Below, in pieces: positions 1 to 6,535 of a DNA stretch of 13,347 nt. Position 1 is the stretch's first letter. The number at the start of each line of letters is the position of its first letter. Both the position numbers and the translations under genes were made by a program. The notes under the pieces were generated by a model that saw only the letters and a program-made list of their open reading frames with translations, did no database searches and had not been told where the DNA came from. This DNA is from an uncultured Blautia sp. (GTDB lineage: Bacteria > Bacillota_A > Clostridia > Lachnospirales > Lachnospiraceae), in the NCBI GenBank assembly GCA_905209435.1, contig CAJLTE010000082.1:1-13347 (forward strand), given 5' to 3'.

Positions 1-626
1 TTTCCGCCGAAAGCCGGTCTGATCTGGATCATATCGGTGTTGGAACGGATATCCAATGTAGTACAGTCTGCAGTCAGTCCCGTATGGAATCTGGTGGAAA
101 GCCTCGGCGCAAGGGAACGTCCCAACGCAGTAGCTCCGATCAGCACAGAGCTTGGCTTGTTTGCTGCGATACAGTCTGCAACTGCATCTGTGTAACAATC
201 TGCGCGGAAGCCTTCAAAGCCTTCATGCTCATATACGTACACATTGTCTACGCCATATGGAAGAAGCTTTTCCGCATTTTCTTTTGTTCCTTTTCCTCCG
301 ACGATCACACAGTTAACCTGATAACCGACTTTGACCGCCATCTTTCTCGCTTCTCCAATCAACTCAAAGGTAACCGGATGGATCTCTCCTCTCTCCTGCT
401 CCACATAGATAAGAAAGTTTTTCCATTTATCCTTGTCAAAGGATTTCGCCTTCTGCTCAAACCGGATAGCTTTCTCCGGGCAGTTACGAACACAAAGCCC
501 ACACATACGACAGGCATCGCCTACAACAATTCCATTTCCCTCTATGGTGAGGGCCCCAAAAGGACATTTCTCCACGCATACTCCGCAGAGTACGCATTTG
601 TTTATATCAAATTTTAAAAATTCCAT
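1..626 (-). CDS. etfA: Electron transfer flavoprotein alpha subunit with N-terminal 2x[4Fe-4S] ferredoxin domain (partial, C-terminus outside window)
   Basis: The first 208 residues are visible. The start is the ATG at 626, preceded by an AGGGGG ribosome binding site. Residues 1-55 form a bacterial ferredoxin domain with two complete Cys sets: C11, C14, C17, C21-Pro and C39, C42, C45, C49-Pro. After about residue 65 comes the ETF alpha N-terminal fold (LIYVEQERGEIHPVTFELIGEAR), then VGGKGTKENAEKL and IGATALGRSLAPRL. The FAD-binding C-terminal domain lies beyond the window. In the family, EtfA pairs with EtfB and FAD to pass electrons between a flavin dehydrogenase and ferredoxin or quinone. 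The ferredoxin-fused form is known from bifurcating lactate dehydrogenase (LctC of Acetobacterium woodii) and caffeyl-CoA reductase (CarE) complexes. It follows etfB by 13 nt and is surely cotranscribed. The partner dehydrogenase lies outside the window, so lactate versus acyl-CoA use cannot be decided. Confidence 0.96.
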   Translation of the reverse strand, partial: MEFLKFDINKCVLCGVCVEKCPFGALTIEGNGIVVGDACRMCGLCVRNCPEKAIRFEQKAKSFDKDKWKNFLIYVEQERGEIHPVTFELIGEARKMAVKVGYQVNCVIVGGKGTKENAEKLLPYGVDNVYVYEHEGFEGFRADCYTDAVADCIAANKPSSVLIGATALGRSLAPRLSTRFHTGLTADCTTLDIRSNTDMIQIRPAFGG

Positions 627-639
627 GTTCCGCTTCCCC

Positions 640-1428
640 CTATATGATCTTCTTTCCGGTCAGGAGAGCAACAAGCTTGTCTGCCTTTTCCTTTGCAGTT
701 CCTTCCAGATAAACCTGTTTTTCACTTTCCTCCGGCGCAAACATTTTTTCCACAGAGGTGGGGGAACCGATCAGTCCGTAACGGCTCAGATCCTGATCCG
801 GCATATCTTCAAAGCTTAAGATCCGTACCGGACGGTCTGCAGTTGCCTTCTTTAACAAATAGGATGGCAGACGTGGCACGCAGGTATCCTTATCAATAGT
901 CAGCAGACATGGATACGGAATCTCGGAAACCTGAGAAACACTGACAAGATCCTGACGGACCTGAATGCTTTTTTCATTAACGTCCATGATCTCAGCTACC
1001 CATGCAGCATGTGGGATGGTCAGATGCTCTGCAATGGCCGGACCAACCTGGGCTGTGTCACCATCTGTGGTCTGTCTTCCGCAGATGATCAGATCTGCAC
1101 CGCCGATCACCTGGATTCCCTGTGCTAACGCATAAGAGGTTGCCAGAACATCCGCTCCCGCAAATTTTCGGTCTGAAAGAATCACGCCCTCATCAGCACC
1201 CATGGTATAAGCATCCCGGATCATCTCTTCCGCCTGAGGCGGTCCCATAGTAAGAACGGTTACAGTTCCGCCTGTTTTTTCCCGGATCGCAAGGGCTGTT
1301 TCCAGTGCAAACAGATCATATGGATTAGTCCTTGTCTCACCGGACATTCGTTTCATGGCACCGGTTTCCGGATCGATATCAACCTTGGAAGTTGCCGGTA
1401 CCTGCTTCATACATACAACGATCTTCAT
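640..1428 (-). CDS. etfB: Electron transfer flavoprotein beta subunit
   Basis: This 262-residue protein has the usual ETF beta length. It opens with the typical KIVVCMKQVP strand, followed by NPYDLFALETALAIRE and the nucleotide-binding stretch ADLIICGRQTTDGDTAQVGP at about residues 111-130, which holds the conserved DGDTAQVGP motif of the family. Near the C-terminus, SVEKMF and a Lys-rich tail resemble the EtfB arm that wraps around EtfA. With the EtfA encoded 13 nt downstream it should form the cytoplasmic FAD-containing heterodimer. In bifurcating complexes the EtfB flavin is the bifurcating site; that role here is inferred from the ferredoxin-fused partner. The start ATG has an AGGAAAG ribosome binding site. 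The gene is first in its operon, with a promoter at 1493-1521. Confidence 0.96.
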   Translation of the reverse strand: MKIVVCMKQVPATSKVDIDPETGAMKRMSGETRTNPYDLFALETALAIREKTGGTVTVLTMGPPQAEEMIRDAYTMGADEGVILSDRKFAGADVLATSYALAQGIQVIGGADLIICGRQTTDGDTAQVGPAIAEHLTIPHAAWVAEIMDVNEKSIQVRQDLVSVSQVSEIPYPCLLTIDKDTCVPRLPSYLLKKATADRPVRILSFEDMPDQDLSRYGLIGSPTSVEKMFAPEESEKQVYLEGTAKEKADKLVALLTGKKII

Positions 1429-1492
1429 TTTCTATCTTCTTTCCTGTATTTTCACTTTTATTTTTTGCTTTAAAACGTTAAACATCTGTATA

Positions 1493-1521
1493 AGTATAGC
1501 ATTAACGTGGTGTAAAGTCGA
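1493..1521 (-). promoter_or_regulatory. Promoter of etfB-etfA (extended -10)
   Basis: On the minus strand, TCGACT (1516-1521) and TATACT (1493-1498) are 17 nt apart. A TG one base upstream of the -10 gives the extended form TGCTATACT. The predicted start lies about 60 nt upstream of the etfB ATG. The rest of the 339 nt gap (1429-1767) holds a perfect 6-3-6 inverted repeat at 1586-1600, too far upstream to be a simple repressor site, and the terminator at 1670-1730. No further gene is supported there. Confidence 0.6.
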
Positions 1522-1585
1522 GAGGGTTTTGGTGATTTTCACAAAAAAATATATAATTCGAGCAATTTTGTGGGCGGATATAGCT

Positions 1586-1600
1586 AAATCCAGCGGATTT
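1586..1600. repeat. Short inverted repeat upstream of the etfB promoter
   Basis: AAATCC-AGC-GGATTT is a perfect 6-bp inverted repeat with a 3-nt centre, about 65 nt upstream of the etfB -35. It could be an operator for an activator or a chance palindrome in AT-rich DNA; no regulator gene lies next to it. Confidence 0.3.
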
Positions 1601-1669
1601 TGGGCCATAAAACATTGAAATATCTGAAATGGGTGTTTATTTGCGCTCAATAATGAGATGCTTATATAT

Positions 1670-1730
1670 AAAAAAAGTCTGAATTCCATCTTACGTTTCT
1701 TTTACGTAAGCTGAAGTTCAGACTTTTTTT
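1670..1730 (-). terminator. Rho-independent terminator (long bidirectional hairpin)
   Basis: A 14-bp outer stem pairs 1670-1683 (A7 then GTCTGAA) with 1717-1730 (TTCAGAC then T7). An inner CTTACGT/ACGTAAG stem closes a 7-nt loop. The symmetrical A and T tracts would work in either direction. By position it ends the membrane protein gene that stops at 1768, and it shields the etfB promoter from read-through. Confidence 0.9.
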
Positions 1731-1767
1731 CGGTTTTATTTTTCTATTAACATAAGCATCCCGCTTA

Positions 1768-2463
1768 TCAGGCTGTTTTCTTTGTCAGAAAAGATACAAA
1801 TCTCACATGACGATCCAGCTCATCCCCTATTAATCCGATCACTTTTCCCATAGTAAAAGCCGCAAGGATCGTACCGATCCCAAGTCCGTCCAGATGACCA
1901 AAGATAATGCCTGTCATAAGTCCGGTTACTGCAAGACAGGTAACATCAAAGCTGACCTTAATTTGGGAATATTTGAATTTCGTGATATCCGAAAGTTCTC
2001 TCGGAAACAGATCGGTTGGGATGATCGGCAGACCGCACCGGTTGGAAAGAGCAATTCCAAAACAGATCAGAAGATAGCTGATCACAAAATAAAGCACTCT
2101 GAATCCCATTGCCGTCGGCAGTATATTGATCTCCGATTCATAGAGATCCAGCATCTCGCTGAATGCAAATCCCACAACAAAACTGAACAAATATGGTACC
2201 ACAAATTTTTTCCGCATGATCATCAGTGATAAGATCAGAAGTCCCTGAAAAATATACGTCCAGGTTCCAAGTGTAACATGTGGAAATACTTCCGAAAAAG
2301 CATAAGGCACACTTGATATCGCTGAAATGCCCGACCCGGAATAAAGCATAAGCACTACTCCCAGGCTGTTGATCAGGATCACGATTACCAGCGCCAGTTC
2401 TCCTCTGATCACCGGTAATTTTCTGTTACTTTGTAAATGACTGTCCTCCGCTGCTCCAGACAT
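1768..2463 (-). CDS. YczE/YyaS/YitT-like integral membrane protein
   Basis: This 231-residue protein has a hydrophilic 20-residue N-terminus and about six membrane spans (roughly 22-42, 66-83, 88-106, 122-140, 172-190 and 195-213). The last span carries GLGIGTILAAFTMGKVIG, a Gly-rich stretch typical of the YczE/YyaS group, and a loop before it carries PIIPTDLFPRELSD, also characteristic. Proteins of this group sit in the cytoplasmic membrane; their substrate or function is not settled and I assign none. The start ATG has a GGAGG ribosome binding site 10 nt upstream. The gene is monocistronic, with its own promoter (2515-2543) and terminator (1670-1730). Confidence 0.8.
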   Translation of the reverse strand: MSGAAEDSHLQSNRKLPVIRGELALVIVILINSLGVVLMLYSGSGISAISSVPYAFSEVFPHVTLGTWTYIFQGLLILSLMIMRKKFVVPYLFSFVVGFAFSEMLDLYESEINILPTAMGFRVLYFVISYLLICFGIALSNRCGLPIIPTDLFPRELSDITKFKYSQIKVSFDVTCLAVTGLMTGIIFGHLDGLGIGTILAAFTMGKVIGLIGDELDRHVRFVSFLTKKTA

Positions 2464-2514
2464 TTTAAAAAGCCTCCATTCTTTATGTGAAATATTTGAT
2501 TATTTTTCTCATAT

Positions 2515-2543
2515 AATTTAAGACTTTTTTTCAGGAAAGTCAA
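2515..2543 (-). promoter_or_regulatory. Promoter of the YczE-like gene
   Basis: TTGACT (2538-2543, minus strand) is 17 nt from TAAATT (2515-2520). The -35 matches consensus at five of six positions and the -10 at four. The -35 begins at the edge of the hairpin repeat at 2543-2593. Confidence 0.45.
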
Positions 2544-2594
2544 TGAGCCGGCAACAAATGCGGATAAAATATCTACATTCGCCACCGGCTCATA
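2543..2594. repeat. Hairpin repeat element, copy A
   Basis: A perfect 9-bp inverted repeat, ATGAGCCGG (2543-2551) and CCGGCTCAT (2585-2593), encloses 33 nt. Its inner and right part, 2560-2594, matches a second site at 3531-3566 (29 identical positions, six mismatches and one single-base gap by eye). There is no clean T-run after the stem on the minus strand, so it is a poor terminator for the gene ending at 2620. On the plus strand the following sequence is only mildly T-rich. Confidence 0.6.
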
Positions 2595-2619
2595 TATTAT
2601 TTTGCATAAAAAATATTTT

Positions 2620-3473
2620 TTATTTCTTCAGATAAAATTCCATGTATACAGGATCGTGATCGGAATAGGAATATCCGGTATTTACATTTTCATATTTTGT
2701 ACATTCCACATTATCTGAAATAATAAATCCGTCCAGCGTCACGGTATACGTCTCACCGGGTACATATTCCATATCTGCGTTGCGGGCACTGTTCCAGAGA
2801 TCTTTTTTTTCATCTTCGGACAGCTGATCCAGACAAAAGGAAAAATGCTCCGGGAGTTCTGACCGCGGAAATGGGTAGGCCCAGGATTCAGGTTCTGCTT
2901 CCTCTGAATCGTCAGTATCTGCCTGCGTATCGCTGCTTTCGTTGGCTTCATCTGATTCTTTCGATTCTGCAGATTGCGTATCCGCAGCCTTCAGATCATG
3001 GTTGAAATCCCCACCGCAGATCACATAATTCCCAGCCTCATACTCTTTCTGCATATCTTCACTGAGCATCCGGATCTGGCCTTCCCGGATAGCATCGCTG
3101 TTTCCGTAAGCAGACATATGCAGTTCAAAGATCACCAGTTCTTTTCCGTTATCCACCGGCACCCTTGATCGTTTCCTTTACACTGTCCTTGCTTTTCGCC
3201 CAGGAGGATTTTTCGCCATCCATAAAGAAGCTGAAATCCGGGGTGTAGGCACCAAAACCGATATTATATGTAAGTGCGGAGTATTTTTCCCCGGTTGTAA
3301 TGGCATCACCTAATGATGTGTTGTCTGAAATTGTCTCAACCTGCAGTTCCTGGTTGTCCTCGATGCGGTGGTAGCTGGCATAAAGATAGATAATGTACAC
3401 CGCCAGGATCAGCACGATCGCAAGAATGATAATGCCGATCACTTTCAGGATTTTTCTTTGCTTTTGTGTTCAT
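2620..3473 (-). pseudogene. Endonuclease/exonuclease/phosphatase (EEP) family protein, disrupted by frameshift and internal deletion
   Basis: Two out-of-frame pieces remain. The N-terminal piece has a membrane anchor (IIILAIVLILAVYIIYLYASY) and the EEP opening strand YNIGFGAY; it ends at a TAA at 3149-3151. The C-terminal piece starts near 3162 and has ELHMSAYG, the catalytic GGDFNHDL and the terminal SDHDPVYMEF. The middle of the fold, including the segment that normally carries the catalytic Glu (FQEV in this family), is absent, about 100 residues by comparison with the family. The likely original start is the ATG at 3471-3473 with an AGGTGA ribosome binding site. It is one base out of frame with the anchor because of the A5 run at 3451-3455; removing one A gives a continuous MNTKAKKILKVIGIII. 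An acidic low-complexity insert (AESKESDEANESSD...) sits after the GGDFNHDL motif. A non-functional remnant is by far the likeliest reading. Confidence 0.85.
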
Positions 3474-3634
3474 GGTTCACCTGCTTTCTTTATATCTGTT
3501 AATAACTCTTTTAACATATTTTTCCAATAAGCGGATAAAATCATCCGCATTCGCTGCTTGCTCATAACCGAATAACTTTTCCGCAGTTTATATAAAAAAT
3601 ATGTACGCCTAAGCCATTGCTTATATTTCTTCAC
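3470..3634 (-). CDS. Small basic ORF overlapping the start of the EEP gene (uncertain)
   Basis: A 54-codon frame starts at GTG (3632-3634) and ends in a TGA that overlaps the EEP ATG as ATGA, the usual sign of translational coupling. The product is rich in Lys, Arg, Tyr and aromatic residues (MKKYKQWLRRTYFLYKLRKS...) with no recognisable domain. An AGGAAGG lies 15-20 nt before the GTG, further than ideal. A TGTTACAAT extended -10 lies upstream at about 3684-3692. Against it: the frame runs through repeat copy B, so part of the coding sequence may be repeat-derived, and the frame is open for only 16 codons before the GTG. I do not recognise it. Confidence 0.3.
   Translation of the reverse strand: MKKYKQWLRRTYFLYKLRKSYSVMSKQRMRMILSAYWKNMLKELLTDIKKAGEP
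3531..3566. repeat. Hairpin repeat element, copy B
   Basis: This 36-nt segment matches 2560-2594 (shared GCGGATAAAAT, CATTCGC and GCTCATA blocks). It contains its own inverted repeat GCGGAT/ATCCGC at 3531-3548. Copies A and B lie on either side of the disrupted EEP gene, in the same orientation. Confidence 0.6.
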
Positions 3635-3723
3635 AATTGTAGCAGTAACCCTTCCTAGTTCGGTTAATTTCCCAGATTTCTATAATTGTAACATGGTTGC
3701 ATAGCCGGTGCATCAGAAAAAAC

Positions 3724-3760
3724 AAAAAGCCCCGAAATTTTTATAATCTCGAGACTTTTT
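3724..3760 (-). terminator. Rho-independent terminator of the immunity ABC transporter operon
   Basis: Read on the minus strand, AAAAAGTCTCGA pairs along its length with TCGGGGCTTTTT (two G-U pairs) around a 13-nt loop and ends in a T5 run. On the plus strand the same two positions would be C-A mismatches, so the hairpin is strand-specific and fits the gene ending at 3780. Confidence 0.8.
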
Positions 3761-3779
3761 GCAATCCTGACGCACATCC

Positions 3780-4514
3780 TCACGCCCGTACATCCTTCTT
3801 CTTCAAGATCCACCCGGCCAGTACAAACAACACCATCAGCCACAAAACACAGCTCAGAACAAACAGTCCATAACCGCCGCTTAGCACATCCTCTTTTTTA
3901 TTCGCATTCATCCCAGCCTGCATCAGACAATACGGCCAGGCCAGTGCAAAACCTTTCGATCCTGCAAACATGCCGGTAACACCTCCCACCAATCCCAGAA
4001 AGATCGGCACTGCGAAGCTTCGGATCATCATAGCAAGAACCAACTGTGCAGCAATAACAGCCAGCGCTCCCACAGCTCCTCTCAGAAGAAAAAATGGCAG
4101 TCTCATTGATGGCCAGCCTGACAGATGTGCGAAGATTTTTCCACAAAATACATACAGTACAAATACAAATATATGTGTAAGCAGAGCCAGTTTTGCCACC
4201 ACCGCAAATTTCGCTATGAACAGGTCCAGCGGCTTTACCGGACTTGCCATGATCAGATTCCAATTATGCCCAAGATGTTCCAGCCGCCACAGATATGCTG
4301 CATAGGCCGCAACCATGGCTGGAAAGAAAAACATGGAATAAAACAACGTATGCTGTGTCCACAGACTGTACCATCCGTCCTTGAGGATTTCCAGATTCTG
4401 CAAATAATTGAAAGTTCCATATCCGGCAGAGATCACCGGCAGGAGAAAAAACATCGCCCAGATCGGGGACGCGTGAAGTTTCCGGTTTTCTGCTGCAATG
4501 CATCGTTTTAACAT
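3780..4514 (-). CDS. Lantibiotic-immunity type ABC transporter permease, LanG/CprC-like
   Basis: This 244-residue ABC-2 type permease has six predicted spans (about 17-36, 57-75, 104-124, 140-163, 167-186 and 217-236). Between the second and third spans is the cytoplasmic stretch WRLEHLGHNWNLIMASPVKPLDLFIAK, characteristic of the LanG/MutG/SpaG group (the EHLGHNWN and SPV motifs). It should pair with the other permease and the ATPase of the operon to expel or exclude membrane-active peptides from the cytoplasmic membrane. The ATG has an AGGAGGTG site and starts three bases after the previous stop, so it is translationally coupled. It is the last gene before the terminator at 3724-3760. Confidence 0.88.
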   Translation of the reverse strand: MLKRCIAAENRKLHASPIWAMFFLLPVISAGYGTFNYLQNLEILKDGWYSLWTQHTLFYSMFFFPAMVAAYAAYLWRLEHLGHNWNLIMASPVKPLDLFIAKFAVVAKLALLTHIFVFVLYVFCGKIFAHLSGWPSMRLPFFLLRGAVGALAVIAAQLVLAMMIRSFAVPIFLGLVGGVTGMFAGSKGFALAWPYCLMQAGMNANKKEDVLSGGYGLFVLSCVLWLMVLFVLAGWILKKKDVRA

Positions 4515-4517
4515 CTT

Positions 4518-5270
4518 CTACACCTCCTGTTTCTGCACTTTTCGCCATGCCACATAAAACAACACGGCTCCCAGCACAACGGTAAAGATCAGCAGGCCCC
4601 AGTTAAATGGCCGTGTACCATAAGTAACCATATGAGTAATTTTATCCCAGTTTGCCACTTCGTAAGCCCCCAGCGGAACAAAATATCCCCACGGCACAAA
4701 GTAACTAACAATCTGCGGCATAAATGCAGAAAACAGTCCCACCAATGCACCCACAATTCCAACGCAAAGCGCCAGCACCGGATTCCCAGATATTAATATA
4801 AGAAGAAATTCCAAGAAAAAAAGCATCAGGTTCACTGCCAGGATACACACTGTCATATAAAGAAACTGGTCTACAGGAAATACTTCCGTATATCCATGGA
4901 TTTTTCCAAGAAAAACTACGCTTCCCATTTCCAGAGTTGTTATCAACAGAATCTCCAGGATTCCGAACAATGCTTTCCCCATAAATAAATTTCTGCGGCT
5001 TTGCAGCGTATAAAGCAGTTTCGTGGTATTTCCCTTAACCTCCATATCCCACAACCGGCTGGACAGCAATGACATCATGACGGGCAAAATGATCGTATTG
5101 ATAACAGGAACGCTGTAAAATAATGCGCTGTATCCATTAGCCAGTTCCTCCGGACTGGACGGTGACAGGCCGCCTACCCAGATTATCATAAGCACCGGCA
5201 CCAACAGACAAAGCAGAAGGTCGTGCCTGTGGCGGGCTTTCTTAAGTTCTACCTGAAATGCTTTGGTCAT
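4518..5270 (-). CDS. Lantibiotic-immunity type ABC transporter permease, LanE/CprB-like
   Basis: This 250-residue ABC-2 permease has six spans (about 17-35, 54-72, 100-121, 138-161, 164-186 and 224-242). The short loops DMEVKGNTTKLLYTLQSRRNLFMGKA after span two and PWGYFVPLGAYEVANWDK before span six are features of the LanE/MutE/EpiE group. An upstream in-frame start exists, but the ATG at 5268-5270 sits 6 nt after GGGGAGGTGG and is the better start. It lies one base after the ATPase stop. It should form the membrane channel together with the LanG-like subunit. The specificity (nisin-like, mutacin-like or host-defence peptides) cannot be read from sequence. Confidence 0.88.
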   Translation of the reverse strand: MTKAFQVELKKARHRHDLLLCLLVPVLMIIWVGGLSPSSPEELANGYSALFYSVPVINTIILPVMMSLLSSRLWDMEVKGNTTKLLYTLQSRRNLFMGKALFGILEILLITTLEMGSVVFLGKIHGYTEVFPVDQFLYMTVCILAVNLMLFFLEFLLILISGNPVLALCVGIVGALVGLFSAFMPQIVSYFVPWGYFVPLGAYEVANWDKITHMVTYGTRPFNWGLLIFTVVLGAVLFYVAWRKVQKQEV

Positions 5271-5271
5271 G

Positions 5272-6201
5272 TCACGCCACCTCCCCACGATCCTGCGTCA
5301 GACTGAGGAAAATTTCCTCCAGATTTTTTGTCTGGGAAGTTACTCCCACAACTCCCGCGCCACTTTGCGCCAGAACGCTGACAAGGGCTGCCAGAACCTG
5401 GTCAGAAAGAGGTGGCAGTTGTAAAACGTCTGGCTGGTGCTCTGCTGTAACTGCCTTGATTCCCTGCTTCTGCAAAATAGTGATGCTTCTTTGGACGTCA
5501 AGAACACGAAGCAGAATACCACCCCGGCTGTGCTTCTGAAGTTCCTTCAGAGAGCCTTCAAAGAGCATTTTTCCATGATGATTTAAGATTCCGATCTGTG
5601 TGACCATCTGCTCGATCTCCCCCAATAGATGACTGGAGATCATGACAGTCGCTCCCGTTCTCTCCGACATGGAAGCAATCAGACTTCGCATTTCCTGAAT
5701 TCCTGCCGGATCAAGACCGTTGGTTGGTTCATCCAGGATCAGAAGTTTTGGCTTTCCAAGTAGTGCCATTGCAATACCAAGACGCTGTTTCATGCCAAGA
5801 GAATACTGACCGACTTTCCGGTTTGCATCAGAAGTCAGATCAACCACTTCCAATACCCGGTCAATGTCTTTGTGGGTGATTCCTTTCAGGTCTGCAATAA
5901 TAGAGAGATTTTCCCGTGCTGTGAGATGCAGATATCCGGATGGAGACTCGATCAGGCTTCCTGTCTGTTTCAATAATGTTATACGATTTTCCTGATCCAT
6001 GGTTTTTCCAAGCAACTGAACGCTTCCACTGGTAGGATGCGCCAGACCAAGAAGCATCTTCATAGTGGTAGATTTCCCTGCACCGTTCGGTCCCAGAAAG
6101 CCATACACACAGCCCTGTGGAACTGAGAGATTCAGATGGTCTACGACTATTCGGCCATTGTAACTTTTACAGAGATTGTGAGTTTCAATAACAGATTTCA
6201 T
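5272..6201 (-). CDS. Lantibiotic-immunity type ABC transporter ATP-binding protein, LanF/CprA-like
   Basis: This 309-residue ATPase has Walker A GPNGAGKST at residues 37-45, signature YSLGMKQRL at 133-141, Walker B LLILDEP at 153-159, an LDPAG D-loop and the switch His in SSH at 191. At the Q-loop position it has LIESP, a Glu in place of Gln; this E-loop is a known mark of lantibiotic-immunity ATPases such as NukF and NisF. The last 100 residues form the extra C-terminal domain of this subfamily. The start is the ATG at 6199-6201, eight bases after AGGAG; an in-frame GTG nine bases upstream falls on the ribosome binding site and was rejected. It is the first gene of the operon and is divergent from the two-component genes. 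Confidence 0.92.
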   Translation of the reverse strand: MKSVIETHNLCKSYNGRIVVDHLNLSVPQGCVYGFLGPNGAGKSTTMKMLLGLAHPTSGSVQLLGKTMDQENRITLLKQTGSLIESPSGYLHLTARENLSIIADLKGITHKDIDRVLEVVDLTSDANRKVGQYSLGMKQRLGIAMALLGKPKLLILDEPTNGLDPAGIQEMRSLIASMSERTGATVMISSHLLGEIEQMVTQIGILNHHGKMLFEGSLKELQKHSRGGILLRVLDVQRSITILQKQGIKAVTAEHQPDVLQLPPLSDQVLAALVSVLAQSGAGVVGVTSQTKNLEEIFLSLTQDRGEVA

Positions 6202-6251
6202 AATGTTCACTCCTGTTTTTTGATTGTTTTTGTTTTTTGGAATGAATTTAG

Positions 6252-6257
6252 TTTATA
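6252..6257 (-). promoter_or_regulatory. -10 element of the immunity transporter operon
   Basis: TATAAA on the minus strand lies about 50 nt upstream of the ATPase ATG. No credible -35 hexamer occurs 16-18 nt upstream; that place is taken by the repeat array at 6265-6308. This is the usual form of a promoter that needs an activator. Confidence 0.5.
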
Positions 6258-6264
6258 TCTGTTG

Positions 6265-6308
6265 CCTTAATCTCAGTTGTTGCTTAGCTTAAATTTGGCT
6301 TAAGTTTT
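6265..6308 (-). promoter_or_regulatory. Predicted response-regulator binding array, 11-bp period
   Basis: Four units fall on an exact 11-bp lattice: CCTTAA at 6265, a weak GTTGTT at 6276, GCTTAA at 6287 and GCTTAA at 6298 (plus-strand reading). OmpR/PhoB-type regulators bind direct repeats with this spacing, one helical turn apart. The array covers the -35 region of the transporter promoter. The adjacent OmpR-family regulator is the obvious candidate ligand. Confidence 0.6.
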
Positions 6309-6338
6309 TGTGGGATAGATAGTATTAATCATAAAGTA

Positions 6339-6347
6339 TGTTATAGT
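6339..6347 (+). promoter_or_regulatory. Promoter of the response regulator/kinase pair (extended -10)
   Basis: TGTTATAGT is an extended -10. The sequence 17 nt upstream is a weak -35, which extended -10 promoters tolerate. It would leave a leader of about 180 nt before the regulator ATG, containing CTCCTCCTGG at 6452-6461, complementary to parts of the ribosome binding region at 6512-6527. Confidence 0.45.
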
Positions 6348-6535
6348 AAAACCAGTACATATTAAAGCAACATGACTGGATATTCTCAATCTACATTCAC
6401 TACGTAGTTCTTATCAGACAACCATTTTGAGCTTATCAGGAAGATTTTGTACTCCTCCTGGTATATCCGCTTGCCAATACGCAGTTTTTCTTTAACTTGC
6501 ATTTTATTCCACCAGGAAAGACGAGGACCACAACA

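Noticed and set aside
84..617. Plus-strand frame of 177 codons
   Set aside because: It is antisense to etfA, whose minus-strand frame carries two perfect ferredoxin motifs and conserved ETF sequence.
1432..1689. Minus-strand frame of 85 codons upstream of etfB
   Set aside because: It overlaps the terminator stem and the etfB promoter, has no ribosome binding site and no recognisable protein features.
3590..3720. Possible structured RNA or riboswitch upstream of the EEP remnant
   Set aside because: No recognisable conserved core or strong paired elements were seen by eye beyond the short repeat B hairpin.
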